A stretch of 64,000 nt of DNA from an uncultured Flavobacteriaceae bacterium (GTDB lineage: Bacteria > Bacteroidota > Bacteroidia > Flavobacteriales > Flavobacteriaceae), in NCBI GenBank assembly GCA_947501625.1, contig CANMWN010000002.1, forward strand, positions 434,001 through 498,000. Reading direction: 5' to 3'. Positions 9,701 to 17,464 of the stretch are shown here, one piece after another. The position numbers were made by a program, and so were the translations under genes. Below the pieces are notes generated by a model, which did no database searches, was not told where the DNA came from, and worked only from the letters and a program-made list of their open reading frames with translations. The first letter of the stretch is position 1, and every line of letters begins with the position of its first letter.

Positions 9701-10902
9701 TGAGCAAGAAAACGACTTCCCCTTTTAGCAAAGAGCAATTAATGCCACAAGCAGAAATGCTTGAAATTAAGCGTCAAAAAGGAGAATTGTTAATTGGTAT
9801 TCCCAAAGAATCTTATTCGCAAGAAAAACGTGTTTGTTTAACTCCAGATGCTGTTTCTGCCTTGACTGCGCACGGTCACAGAATAGTCATTGAAACTGGT
9901 GCTGGACTAAATGCCAACTTCTCGGACAATGAATATTCTGAAGCTGGAGCAAAAATTTCTTATGACATTAATGAAGCATTTGAGTGCAATATTGTTCTAA
10001 AAGTTGAGCCTCCAACTCAAAAGGAGATTGACATGATGAATCCTCAAAGCGTATTATTTTCTGCATTGCAATTAAAAACTCAGTCAAAAAAATATTTTGA
10101 ATCATTGGCTAAAAAGCGAATTACTGCTGTTGCTTTTGATTTTATTCGCGATGACCAAGGAGCATTTCCAGTTGTGAAATCATTAAGTGAAATTGCAGGA
10201 ACTGCCTCTATTCTTATCGCTAGTGAAATTATGAGTTCGGACAATAATGGTTTTGGACTATTGGTAGGGAATATTAGCGGTGTTCCTCCAACTGACGTGG
10301 TAATTTTAGGCGCAGGAACTGTTGCTGAATTTGCGGCACGTTCGGCACTCGGACTTGGAGCAAGAGTAAAAGTATTTGACAATTCATTGTCCAAATTAAG
10401 AAACTTACAACGCAATTTAGGTTCCTTAATTTATACGTCAACTATACAACCAAAAACGCTTCAAAAAGCGTTGATGCGTTGCGATATTGCTATTGGTGCA
10501 GTAAGAGGAAATACACGCTCACCTATTTTAGTTTCCGAAACTATGGTTGAAAACATGAAAGATGGTGCTGTAATTGTAGATGTAAGTATAGATCGCGGTG
10601 GATGCTTCGAAACTTCGGAAGTAACAACTCATAAAAAACCAACGTTTGAAAAGCATGGAGTGATACACTATTGTGTACCTAATATTCCATCTAGATATTC
10701 TAGAACTTCTTCATTATCAATCAGTAATATATTCACTCCATATTTACTAAACATAGGTGAAGAAGGTGGTTTTGAAAATGCAGTACGTTTTGATAAAAGT
10801 TTGCAAAAAGGTATGTATTTTTACCACGGAATTTTAACCAACAAATCTGTTGCAGATTGGTTTGGACTTCCGTTTAGAGATATCAACTTATTAATCTTGT
10901 AA
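9700..10902 (+). CDS. ald: Alanine dehydrogenase
   Basis: 400 residues from the ATG at 9700; an in-frame TTG one codon upstream is possible but unneeded. The protein belongs to the alanine dehydrogenase/PNT alpha family, which reversibly converts L-alanine to pyruvate and ammonia with NAD. Substrate-site motifs are visible (IGIPKES near 37, the VLKVEPP region), as is the NAD-binding glycine motif VVILGAGTVAEFAARSA near residue 200. It carries about 25-30 extra N-terminal residues compared with classical Ald. It overlaps tsaE by one base and abuts the DUF4258 gene with no gap, forming a compact plus-strand operon. Confidence 0.9.
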   Translation: MSKKTTSPFSKEQLMPQAEMLEIKRQKGELLIGIPKESYSQEKRVCLTPDAVSALTAHGHRIVIETGAGLNANFSDNEYSEAGAKISYDINEAFECNIVLKVEPPTQKEIDMMNPQSVLFSALQLKTQSKKYFESLAKKRITAVAFDFIRDDQGAFPVVKSLSEIAGTASILIASEIMSSDNNGFGLLVGNISGVPPTDVVILGAGTVAEFAARSALGLGARVKVFDNSLSKLRNLQRNLGSLIYTSTIQPKTLQKALMRCDIAIGAVRGNTRSPILVSETMVENMKDGAVIVDVSIDRGGCFETSEVTTHKKPTFEKHGVIHYCVPNIPSRYSRTSSLSISNIFTPYLLNIGEEGGFENAVRFDKSLQKGMYFYHGILTNKSVADWFGLPFRDINLLIL

Positions 10903-11283
10903 ATGAAATTTTCACAAAGATTTGCCTATTTTGGCTTCGGACTTTTAATCGGTTCTATTTTCGTATACTTTTTTTGGAACAAAAAAAATGCTTCATTTGA
11001 CTATTTACCAAATGCACGTGTATTAAAAAGCATCCGTTCTGATGTTCGTTTATATTCTGATGATGCAACAACATCAATGAAAGAAATTGGGCTTGACACA
11101 ACTGATATTAGTGCTATGCTACAACATGGAGATATTGACTTTAAGAAAAGTAGCCCAAGAGAAAAGCCTTGTAAAACTTATGTGATTGATGGCAAACCCA
11201 AAGAGAAAAATATTACAATGGTGGTAAAAAAATGTGATAGTATTTCTACTATTCATCAAATTACATGGAACCAAAATGAATAA
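10903..11283 (+). CDS. DUF4258 domain protein, membrane-anchored
   Basis: 126 residues. One N-terminal membrane segment (about residues 7-25, FAYFGFGLLIGSIFVYFFW) is followed by a small soluble domain that I recognise as DUF4258-like (SMKEIGLDTTDISAMLQHGDIDF, then KTYVIDGK and a VVKKCD strand). The function is unknown. It begins immediately after the alanine dehydrogenase stop and overlaps the aquaporin start by 8 bases, so translation of all three is likely coupled. A physical link to the channel is only a guess from gene order. Confidence 0.75.
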   Translation: MKFSQRFAYFGFGLLIGSIFVYFFWNKKNASFDYLPNARVLKSIRSDVRLYSDDATTSMKEIGLDTTDISAMLQHGDIDFKKSSPREKPCKTYVIDGKPKEKNITMVVKKCDSISTIHQITWNQNE

Positions 11284-11929
11284 ATATCTAGCGGAATTTA
11301 TTGGAACCTATGCCCTACTATTTTTTGGTACTGGTGCTATGGTGATTAATACCATATATCCAAATATCGGTGTTTTGGGAATTGCAATTGCTTTTGGTGT
11401 CGTTGTGATGGCGATGATTTATACATTCGGAGAAACCTCTGGCGCACATATAAATCCTGCAGTAACGATTGGATTTGCTTTTGCTGGACGATTTGACAAA
11501 AAACAAGTTGCACCGTATATCATTGCACAATTATTAGGAGCCATTGCTGCAAGTTACACACTAAAATTATTATTTCCCGACCAACTCTTATACGGAAACA
11601 CCTTACCTTCTGATGGATGGTTACAAAGTTTTGTTCTAGAGTTTATACTCACTTTTGTATTAATGTTTGTCATACTCAAAGTTTCTTCTGGCTCAAAAGA
11701 AACTGGGACTATGGCTGCGATTGCTATTGGTGGAACTGTATTGATTGAAGCCTTGGTTTTTGGACCTATTACTGGCGCATCTATGAATCCTGCGAGAAGT
11801 ATTTCTCCAGCAATTGCTTCACTAAATTTTCAAGATTTGTGGTTATATATCGTTGCTCCAATTTTGGGTGCAATTGTTGCTGTTATAGTTTGCCCTTTGA
11901 CCAAGAGTGCTGATAGTGAGTGTTGTTAA
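11276..11929 (+). CDS. Aquaporin (MIP family channel)
   Basis: 217 residues from the ATG at 11276, which overlaps the upstream gene by 8 bases; an open frame extends further upstream to 11234, but the MIP family start fits MNKYLAEFIGTYALLFF. Six membrane helices and both half-helix NPA boxes are visible (AHINPAVT near residue 58, ASMNPARS near 170). The second box lacks the aspartate usual after NPAR in glycerol facilitators (reads NPARSISP), which favours a water channel of the AqpZ type, though small neutral solutes cannot be excluded. It acts in the inner membrane. Confidence 0.92.
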   Translation: MNKYLAEFIGTYALLFFGTGAMVINTIYPNIGVLGIAIAFGVVVMAMIYTFGETSGAHINPAVTIGFAFAGRFDKKQVAPYIIAQLLGAIAASYTLKLLFPDQLLYGNTLPSDGWLQSFVLEFILTFVLMFVILKVSSGSKETGTMAAIAIGGTVLIEALVFGPITGASMNPARSISPAIASLNFQDLWLYIVAPILGAIVAVIVCPLTKSADSECC

Positions 11930-11947
11930 AATATTTAAAATTATTTT

Positions 11948-12553
11948 TTGGATAAAATTATTAAAATTAAACGTACTGACTTAATTGCTAAATGCAATAA
12001 ATATCTAAGTGGAGAAATTAAAGAAACAGATTTTGAAGATTACGCTTGGAATTTAATTGCTAATGATATTTTTGATTGGGATGACGAAATAATATCTGAG
12101 ATTATTTATCAATGGGATAGTCCTGAATTAAACTTTCCTATCACTAAAAAAAATATTGAATTATGGAAACATCAATTAGAAACTGGAGAAGATTTATTGC
12201 CTGACTACAATTTATGGAATATACATATTGATCGGCAAAAAGAAATTTGCTTAAAACATCAATCCAAGTGGAATCCAATAAATAATAAATTAATGATTGG
12301 TGTAGGTTCAGATTTGAATATCGACCCAATTCACGGATTGAGACATCCAAAAGAAAAAGGAACTACAGGTTGGTATATTTGGACTGGAGAATATATGGAG
12401 TCAAGTGATTTTTTTCAACCATTTTGTGCCGAACATTTACTTCAAATAAGACCAGATTTAATTAAATATTTTGGACTTGATATAGGATTTCGTTTCTTAA
12501 TTGACAAAAATGGTCATGAAGATGTTTGGTTTGATGAAAAATTAAAACTTTAG
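11948..12553 (+). CDS. Uncharacterised protein, possibly immunity-like
   Basis: 201 residues from a TTG at 11948; there is no ATG in the first part of the frame. I do not recognise it with confidence. It is soluble and acidic, with many aromatic residues (WDDEIISEIIYQWDSPELNFP). The C-terminal half has a distinctive pattern (GTTGWYIWTGEY, then DFFQPFCAEHLL, a KYFGLDIGFRFLID stretch and EDVWFDE at the end). That style of tail reminds me of immunity proteins of polymorphic toxin systems, but no toxin gene is adjacent. It starts 18 bases after the aquaporin and converges with trmH. Confidence 0.6.
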   Translation: MDKIIKIKRTDLIAKCNKYLSGEIKETDFEDYAWNLIANDIFDWDDEIISEIIYQWDSPELNFPITKKNIELWKHQLETGEDLLPDYNLWNIHIDRQKEICLKHQSKWNPINNKLMIGVGSDLNIDPIHGLRHPKEKGTTGWYIWTGEYMESSDFFQPFCAEHLLQIRPDLIKYFGLDIGFRFLIDKNGHEDVWFDEKLKL

Positions 12554-12557
12554 AAGC

Positions 12558-13241
12558 CTATTTTTCCAAATCTTCAAAATATCGCAGCTTAATTTTCTTA
12601 ATACTTTTTATAGATTTTTCCATCCATTCAAGTTTCTTGAAAAACTGTTCTTCTTCGGTTAGTTGCCATTGAATATCCGAACGTCTAAGTCTGTCCGTAA
12701 CAGATTGCAGTGTAATAGCGGCGGCTACAGAAACATTCAAACTCTCGGTAAAACCAACCATTGGAATTTTTAAATAACCATCGGCTTGCGCTAACATAGT
12801 TTCTGACACACCCTCTTTTTCTACTCCAAAAACAAAAGCAGACTTTTTGCTAACATCAAAATCTTGCAAATAACACGAATCATTGTGAGGTGTAGTAGCA
12901 ATGAGTTGATAGCCTTTACTTTTAATATCGTCAATACAATCTTGAGTGTTTATCTGCTTCTCTCGGTACTTATGAAAGTCTATCCACTTTTGAGAGCCTT
13001 TTCCAACTTGGTTGGACATATAGCTCTTATACCTGTTCTCAATAATATGCACTTCTTGTATTCCAAAAATATCACAACTACGCACTACTGCGCTTGTATT
13101 GTGCTTTTGATATATGTCTTCAAGTATTACTGTAAAATGTTTGGTACGCTGTGCTAAAACAGCGTCAAAAGTATTTCTTCTTTTTTCGGTTACAAAAGAA
13201 GTAAGAAAGTCAAAATAGTCTTGGTCTTTTTTAGTAATCAC
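12558..13241 (-). CDS. trmH: TrmH-type tRNA (guanosine-2'-O-)-methyltransferase (SpoU family)
   Basis: 227 residues. The SpoU/SPOUT fold is indicated by three motifs in order: NTSAVVRSCDIFGIQEVHIIE (motif 1, about residues 48-68), FVFGVEKEGVSE (motif 2, near 136) and IPMVGFTESLNVSVAAAITL (motif 3, near 158). TrmH methylates the ribose of G18 in the D-loop of tRNAs; other SpoU targets such as rRNA cannot be ruled out. The start is a GTG at 13241, and TATATTTG, the Bacteroidota -7 box, ends only 4 bases before it, which would make the mRNA nearly leaderless. Confidence 0.9.
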   Translation of the reverse strand: MITKKDQDYFDFLTSFVTEKRRNTFDAVLAQRTKHFTVILEDIYQKHNTSAVVRSCDIFGIQEVHIIENRYKSYMSNQVGKGSQKWIDFHKYREKQINTQDCIDDIKSKGYQLIATTPHNDSCYLQDFDVSKKSAFVFGVEKEGVSETMLAQADGYLKIPMVGFTESLNVSVAAAITLQSVTDRLRRSDIQWQLTEEEQFFKKLEWMEKSIKSIKKIKLRYFEDLEK

Positions 13242-13305
13242 AAAACAAATATATTGAAAAGTTAAAAGAATAAAATTCTTTTTTAAGCAATATTAATATC
13301 TAAAT

Positions 13306-13372
13306 GTCATTCCTGCGGAGGCAGGAATCCATAAATGTGTTTTATTTAGATTCCTGCCTTCGCAGGAATGAC
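13306..13372. repeat. Palindromic intergenic repeat (GTCATTCCTGC family)
   Basis: A 67-bp element with long inverted ends: GTCATTCCTGC at the left and GCAGGAATGAC at the right, each containing an inner GCAGGAATC/GATTCCTGC hairpin. Such sequences are widespread in bacterial intergenic regions and produce spurious peptides of the SFLRRQESI/CLRRNDK type. It lies between trmH and the DUF6495 gene. Confidence 0.8.
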
Positions 13373-13381
13373 AAACTCGTA

Positions 13382-13852
13382 TTAAGAAATCAATTTAAAA
13401 ACAGCTTCAAACAATTCACCTTTAGAAACAACGCTTCCTTTTTCTATCAATTCGAAAATTTCCTGATTTCGTTCTTTAGTATACGGTTTTTGACCTTTAA
13501 AATATTCTATAGAAACGTCTTGTGAATTATCTACAAACCAATTATAATCCTCAGGATTTAAGAGATTTACACCTTTTTTATTTACTTTTACTACAATCCT
13601 ATGAATAAATTCAGCATCGGCTCTAAAAAGGTTGATGGTGTTTTCAGAAAAGTGTTCTAAATAATTCGCTTTCATCAATACCCTGTCCCAAACAACATCG
13701 CTAAACAAATTCATTTCTTCTTCAGCAACATGTGGTTTCTCTTTTTTGATTGTCTCCCATTCTTTTACATCTATTTGTTGAGCCGCCAAAAACGTAGCAA
13801 ACTCCATATGTAATTCCTCAAATTGCTCTTTTGTTAATTGTCTATATTTCAT
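13382..13852 (-). CDS. DUF6495 family protein
   Basis: 156 residues, soluble, no signal peptide. It matches what I remember of the DUF6495 family found in Flavobacteriia (MKYRQLTKEQFEELHMEFATFLA at the N-terminus, then DVVWDRVLMKANYLEHFS and RADAEFIHRIVV). The function is unknown; the protein is mostly helical with many charged residues. It overlaps the end of the upstream M23 peptidase gene by 11 bases, so the two are translationally coupled. Confidence 0.75.
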   Translation of the reverse strand: MKYRQLTKEQFEELHMEFATFLAAQQIDVKEWETIKKEKPHVAEEEMNLFSDVVWDRVLMKANYLEHFSENTINLFRADAEFIHRIVVKVNKKGVNLLNPEDYNWFVDNSQDVSIEYFKGQKPYTKERNQEIFELIEKGSVVSKGELFEAVFKLIS

Positions 13853-14531
13853 TAGGTAATTTTAATAATAAGTTTGGGTTTGGGCAGTTTTCAGCATAAT
13901 ATTCTATCTCATTTTCTGATGCAACTCCTGGATAGTCTCCAACAAAATCTTTGATATCCAGAATCAATTGAAAATGTAAATGTGGTGCATAATCACCATT
14001 GACTTTATTATTACCAAGTCTTCCAATGATTTCGCTTTTTCTAATTTTTGTTCCCACTTTTATATTTTGAATGGATTCTAACGTTAGATGCCCATAAAGT
14101 GAATAGAATACCATATTCGCTATGTCATGTTTCAGAATAATAGTTGGACCATAATCTCCATAGTTATTATTGTTTTTATAACTATGAATTTCTCCATCCA
14201 ATACTGCTAAAACAGTAGTATTTTCTTTACACCAAAAATCTATTCCTAAATGAATATTTCGTTGATTTTTTTTATCAATTGAATTAAAATGAGTACTTCT
14301 TTGATATATATTTCTTCTTTCCAAATAGCCTCCAAAAGCAACTTGAGCATTACTACGCAGTAAATATTCATCAATATATTTTTCCCAAGCAATACTTGAA
14401 GAAACATCAAAATTTATGTCATTATTACTCGCGTTTAATGATATAGAAACATATTCATTCATTGATATGTTCTCATCAATAACTCTAAGTGGTTCACGTG
14501 ATATATTGTCTAAATCAAAATTCAATCTCAA
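13842..14531 (-). CDS. M23 family metallopeptidase domain protein
   Basis: 229 residues. The M23 (LytM-type) zinc motifs are present: HLGIDFW (about residue 92, the HxxxD motif) and HLHFQ (about 180), with YGHL between them. There is no signal peptide, which is unusual for a peptidoglycan hydrolase. The stretch after the catalytic motif (DYPGVASENE, then NPNLLLKLP) resembles the M23 domain that, in other bacteria, is fused between a phosphotransferase and a class III aminotransferase. The start is uncertain: the frame opens with a TTG at 14531 and an internal ATG occurs at residue 24. The rplI terminator lies just upstream. Confidence 0.8.
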   Translation of the reverse strand: MRLNFDLDNISREPLRVIDENISMNEYVSISLNASNNDINFDVSSSIAWEKYIDEYLLRSNAQVAFGGYLERRNIYQRSTHFNSIDKKNQRNIHLGIDFWCKENTTVLAVLDGEIHSYKNNNNYGDYGPTIILKHDIANMVFYSLYGHLTLESIQNIKVGTKIRKSEIIGRLGNNKVNGDYAPHLHFQLILDIKDFVGDYPGVASENEIEYYAENCPNPNLLLKLPNEI

Positions 14532-14550
14532 TCTAAATTTTATACAAAAA

Positions 14551-14579
14551 TAAAAAACCGTTCATCAACGATGAACGGT
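14551..14579 (-). terminator. Rho-independent terminator of the rpsF-rpsR-rplI operon
   Basis: Perfect 10-bp stem, ACCGTTCATC at 14557-14566 and GATGAACGGT at 14570-14579, with a 3-nt loop, followed on the minus strand by a run of six T. It lies 27 bases after the rplI stop. Confidence 0.92.
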
Positions 14580-14605
14580 CAAAATATAATTTTTTAGTTT
14601 CTTTA

Positions 14606-15058
14606 TTATTTTGCTTCTGCAATAACTTCAAATTGTAAGTCAGCAATAACTGCTCTGTGTAATCTTACAGCAGCGTTATACTTTCCTAAACGTTTCACGT
14701 TACCACCTTCAACTTTGATATATTTCTTATCAATAGCGTGACCTGCTTTTTCAAGAGCTTCGGCAACATTAATATTATTTACTGAACCAAATAATTTATC
14801 TTTTTCTCCAGTTTTAGCAGAAATTTTAATCTCCAACCCTTTAATAGCATCTGCTACTTTAGTTGCATCTTTAATTTCTTTTTCTTCTTTAAATGCACGT
14901 TGCTTTAAAGTTTCAGCTAATACTTTCTTTGCTGATGCAGTTGCAATAACAGCAAATCCTTGAGGAATTAAAAAATTACGTCCGTAACCATTTTTTACAG
15001 TAACTACATCATCCTTAAATCCTACGTTTTCTACGTCTTGTTTTAATATAAGTTCCAT
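14606..15058 (-). CDS. rplI: 50S ribosomal protein L9
   Basis: 150 residues, normal for L9. The N-terminal domain (MELILKQDVENVGFKDDVVTVKNGYGRNFLIP region) is the conserved 23S rRNA-binding part, followed by the long connecting helix (about 45-80, rich in Lys/Glu) and the C-terminal domain. It is the third gene of the ribosomal operon, 13 bases after rpsR, and is followed by a strong terminator. Confidence 0.98.
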   Translation of the reverse strand: MELILKQDVENVGFKDDVVTVKNGYGRNFLIPQGFAVIATASAKKVLAETLKQRAFKEEKEIKDATKVADAIKGLEIKISAKTGEKDKLFGSVNNINVAEALEKAGHAIDKKYIKVEGGNVKRLGKYNAAVRLHRAVIADLQFEVIAEAK

Positions 15059-15071
15059 ATCTTCCTCTTTA

Positions 15072-15368
15072 TTATTTTAATAAATCGCCAACATATGGCA
15101 TTAATGCTAAGTGACGAGCTCTTTTAATAGCCACAGACACTTTACGTTGATATTTTAATGAAGTTCCTGTTAAACGACGTGGTAAAATTTTACCTTGTTC
15201 GTTTACCAAATACATCAAGAAATCAGCATCTTTATAATCAATATACTTGATACCGTTTTTCTTAAAACGACAGTATTTTGCTTCTTTTTTTGTTTCTATA
15301 TCTAACGGAGTTAGGTACCTAACATTACCTTGTTTTCCTCCTTTTGATTGTTGGTCTAAAGTAGCCAT
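15072..15368 (-). CDS. rpsR: 30S ribosomal protein S18
   Basis: 98 residues. The conserved S18 core is visible ([10 protein letters not shown], then [18 protein letters not shown] and [14 protein letters not shown]), with a basic N-terminal extension of about 20 residues. In the ribosome it packs against S6, whose gene is directly upstream (3-base gap). No zinc-binding cysteine set is present. Confidence 0.98.
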   Translation of the reverse strand: MATLDQQSKGGKQGNVRYLTPLDIETKKEAKYCRFKKNGIKYIDYKDADFLMYLVNEQGKILPRRLTGTSLKYQRKVSVAIKRARHLALMPYVGDLLK

Positions 15369-15371
15369 AAA

Positions 15372-15713
15372 TTATTTTTTAGGAGTGTTAACGCGCGCTT
15401 TTCTCTTTTCAGCCCAAGCAGCAGCATGTTTATCTAATTTTACAGTCAAATAACGCATAACGCTATCATCTCTTCTGAATTCTAGTTCAAATGGAGCAAT
15501 TGCTTCACCTGAAACTTTGTATTCAAATAAATGGTAAAAACCACTCTTTTTGTGTTGGATTGCGTAAGCTAATTTTTTTAAGCCCCAATCTTCTTTGTGC
15601 ATCATTTCGGCACCTTTAGAAACAAGATAGTCCTCAAACTTCTTTACTGTTTCCTTTATCTGAGTTTCAGATAAAACGGGATTCAAAATGAAAACAGTTT
15701 CGTAATGATTCAT
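15372..15713 (-). CDS. rpsF: 30S ribosomal protein S6
   Basis: 113 residues, with the S6 ferredoxin-like fold pattern (NHYETVFILNPVLSE at the N-terminus, EDWGLKKLAYAIQHKKSGFYHL near residue 42, and RRDDSVMRYLTVKLDKH). It is the first gene of rpsF-rpsR-rplI and has a good promoter 35-64 bases upstream of its ATG. Confidence 0.98.
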   Translation of the reverse strand: MNHYETVFILNPVLSETQIKETVKKFEDYLVSKGAEMMHKEDWGLKKLAYAIQHKKSGFYHLFEYKVSGEAIAPFELEFRRDDSVMRYLTVKLDKHAAAWAEKRKARVNTPKK

Positions 15714-15747
15714 AAATTAATATTTTAAGTTTTACTTTTAAAGGGTG

Positions 15748-15777
15748 CAAATATACAACTAATTCCTTATACAACAA
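15748..15777 (-). promoter_or_regulatory. Bacteroidota primary-sigma promoter for rpsF-rpsR-rplI
   Basis: On the minus strand, TATATTTG (15748-15755) matches the -7 consensus TAnnTTTG, and a TTG (15775-15777) lies 19 nt upstream, inside the 17-23 nt spacing described for Bacteroidota. Transcription would begin near 15741, leaving a leader of about 28 nt before the rpsF ATG. Confidence 0.75.
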
Positions 15778-15850
15778 GATGTTTACTAATTATTATTTTA
15801 TTTATATTCGCCTTCTAAAAATTTAATAATCAGAAGTGTAAACTTATTTA

Positions 15851-16471
15851 ATGAAGTCGCTAAAATTATATTTCAACTTACTTCCTGCTTTTGGTATTAT
15901 TTTAATCATTATTACTGCTCCTTTAATCACCTCAAAATATCCTGGAGGGTCAATAATTGACAGCAACTCTTTAGGTTTTAAATGGACTGAAAATTATTGG
16001 TGTAACCTCTACGAAGAAACAGCTTTAAACGGACAACAAAACACTGCAAGAATAAGAGCAATGGTAAGTTCTTCATTTTTGTCAATTATTTTGATTGGCT
16101 TTTTTCTTGTTATGAGTAGTTTAAATGACAAACACAAAATTGAGCAAAAAATTATTCTTATATTCGGATTGTTAGGTGTGTTATTTACACCCTTAGGAAT
16201 GATAACTAAGTACCACGATATTGGTGTTATCTTAGCAGGTTCTTTATGTTCAATTGCTGTTCTTACTATTCTTCGGATTTTAAAAAAAGAAAAAAAGTAT
16301 TTTCTATATATTCTCGGCTACACTTGGGGCATTTTATTTGTAATAAATTATTTAATGTTTTTTAACAATATTGGAATTGTTTATTTACCATTACTACAAA
16401 AAATTTCATTTGCCTTGTTTTTTGCTTGGATAGTTTTCGTGAATTATAACACAGTCAAAGAAAAGATTTAA
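15851..16471 (+). CDS. Six-helix integral membrane protein, DUF998-like
   Basis: 206 residues with about six predicted membrane helices (near residues 9-27, 73-92, 100-120, 125-143, 151-171 and 178-198). The first loop has YPGGSIIDSNSLGF followed by a tryptophan/cysteine-rich stretch (ENYWCNLYEE) and NGQQNTARIRA, a pattern I associate with DUF998-like proteins. No catalytic residues can be named and the function is unknown. It overlaps the end of the convergent HMG-CoA lyase gene by 4 bases. Confidence 0.65.
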   Translation: MKSLKLYFNLLPAFGIILIIITAPLITSKYPGGSIIDSNSLGFKWTENYWCNLYEETALNGQQNTARIRAMVSSSFLSIILIGFFLVMSSLNDKHKIEQKIILIFGLLGVLFTPLGMITKYHDIGVILAGSLCSIAVLTILRILKKEKKYFLYILGYTWGILFVINYLMFFNNIGIVYLPLLQKISFALFFAWIVFVNYNTVKEKI

Positions 16472-17322
16472 AACACCTCCAAAGCAACATTATAAGCACT
16501 CTCAAAATTTAGTGAATTAATATTTGTATTTACTTTCTCGGAAGTGAAATAAGAAACTAATTTTTCGGTTGGCATATTTCCTGTTAATTCATCTTTTGCC
16601 ATCGGACAGCCACCATAACCTTTAATAGCACCATCAAAACGTAAGCATCCTGATTTGTATGCTGCATCTACTTTTTCGTGCCAAGTTGTTGGTGTTGTAT
16701 GCAAATGTGCTCCGAATTCGATTTCTGGATATTGCGGAATTAAATTGGAAAACAAATATGAGATAGTTTCACCATCTGCTACTCCAATAGTATCGGAAAG
16801 CGAAAGAATCTTCACGCCCATTTTTGACATTTTCTCTGTCCAATTTGCAACAATATCAACATTCCAAGGATCTCCATACGGATTTCCAAAGCCCATAGAA
16901 AGGTAAGCAACCACTTCTTTATTAGTCTTATCAGCAATATTTAAAATCTCATCTAAAACACCAATAGATTCCTCAATGGTTTTACTGGTGTTCCGCATTT
17001 GAAAGTTCTCTGAAATTGAAAAAGGATAGCCTAAGTAATCAATTTCTTCAAATACACTTGCGTCGTTTGCTCCTCTTATATTTGCTACAATTGCTAATAA
17101 TTTAGATTGAGTTTCAGACAAATCTAACTTAGATAAGACATCAGCAGTATCACGCATTTGAGGTATAGCCTTAGGCGAAACAAAACTTCCAAAATCAATG
17201 GTGTCAAAACCAACTTTTAAGAGCATATTGATATATCTTGCTTTTAATTCAGAAGGAATAAAATGTGATTTAATGCCTTGCATGGCATCTCGTGGGCATT
17301 CTATGATTTTGACATTTTTCAC
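16468..17322 (-). CDS. Hydroxymethylglutaryl-CoA lyase
   Basis: 284 residues. It is a DRE-TIM metallolyase that splits HMG-CoA into acetyl-CoA and acetoacetate, the last step of leucine degradation. Key elements are visible: CPRDAMQG near the N-terminus (arginine and metal-binding aspartate), the metal ligand pair in GAHLHTTP near residue 205, and the catalytic cysteine in GGCPMA near 240. It is slightly shorter than many family members at the C-terminus. The start is a GTG at 17322, and TATATTTG (17327-17334) ends 4 bases before it, so the transcript may be leaderless. Confidence 0.9.
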   Translation of the reverse strand: MKNVKIIECPRDAMQGIKSHFIPSELKARYINMLLKVGFDTIDFGSFVSPKAIPQMRDTADVLSKLDLSETQSKLLAIVANIRGANDASVFEEIDYLGYPFSISENFQMRNTSKTIEESIGVLDEILNIADKTNKEVVAYLSMGFGNPYGDPWNVDIVANWTEKMSKMGVKILSLSDTIGVADGETISYLFSNLIPQYPEIEFGAHLHTTPTTWHEKVDAAYKSGCLRFDGAIKGYGGCPMAKDELTGNMPTEKLVSYFTSEKVNTNINSLNFESAYNVALEVF

Positions 17323-17464
17323 AGTTCAAATATACGAATAGTAATCCTATAATTTTAGCACAAATGTTAAAGTCAATTATTTCATTAACCATCAATCAAA
17401 TAGAAGTTGGTATCAATTTTGTTTGTTATTTGATAGAAAAAATTAACTTCGCTAAATACTATTA

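Noticed and set aside
13304..13525. Open frame starting MSFLRRQESI over the intergenic repeat
   Set aside because: The peptide is the well-known spurious product of the GTCATTCCTGC palindrome and continues into the opposite strand of the DUF6495 gene.
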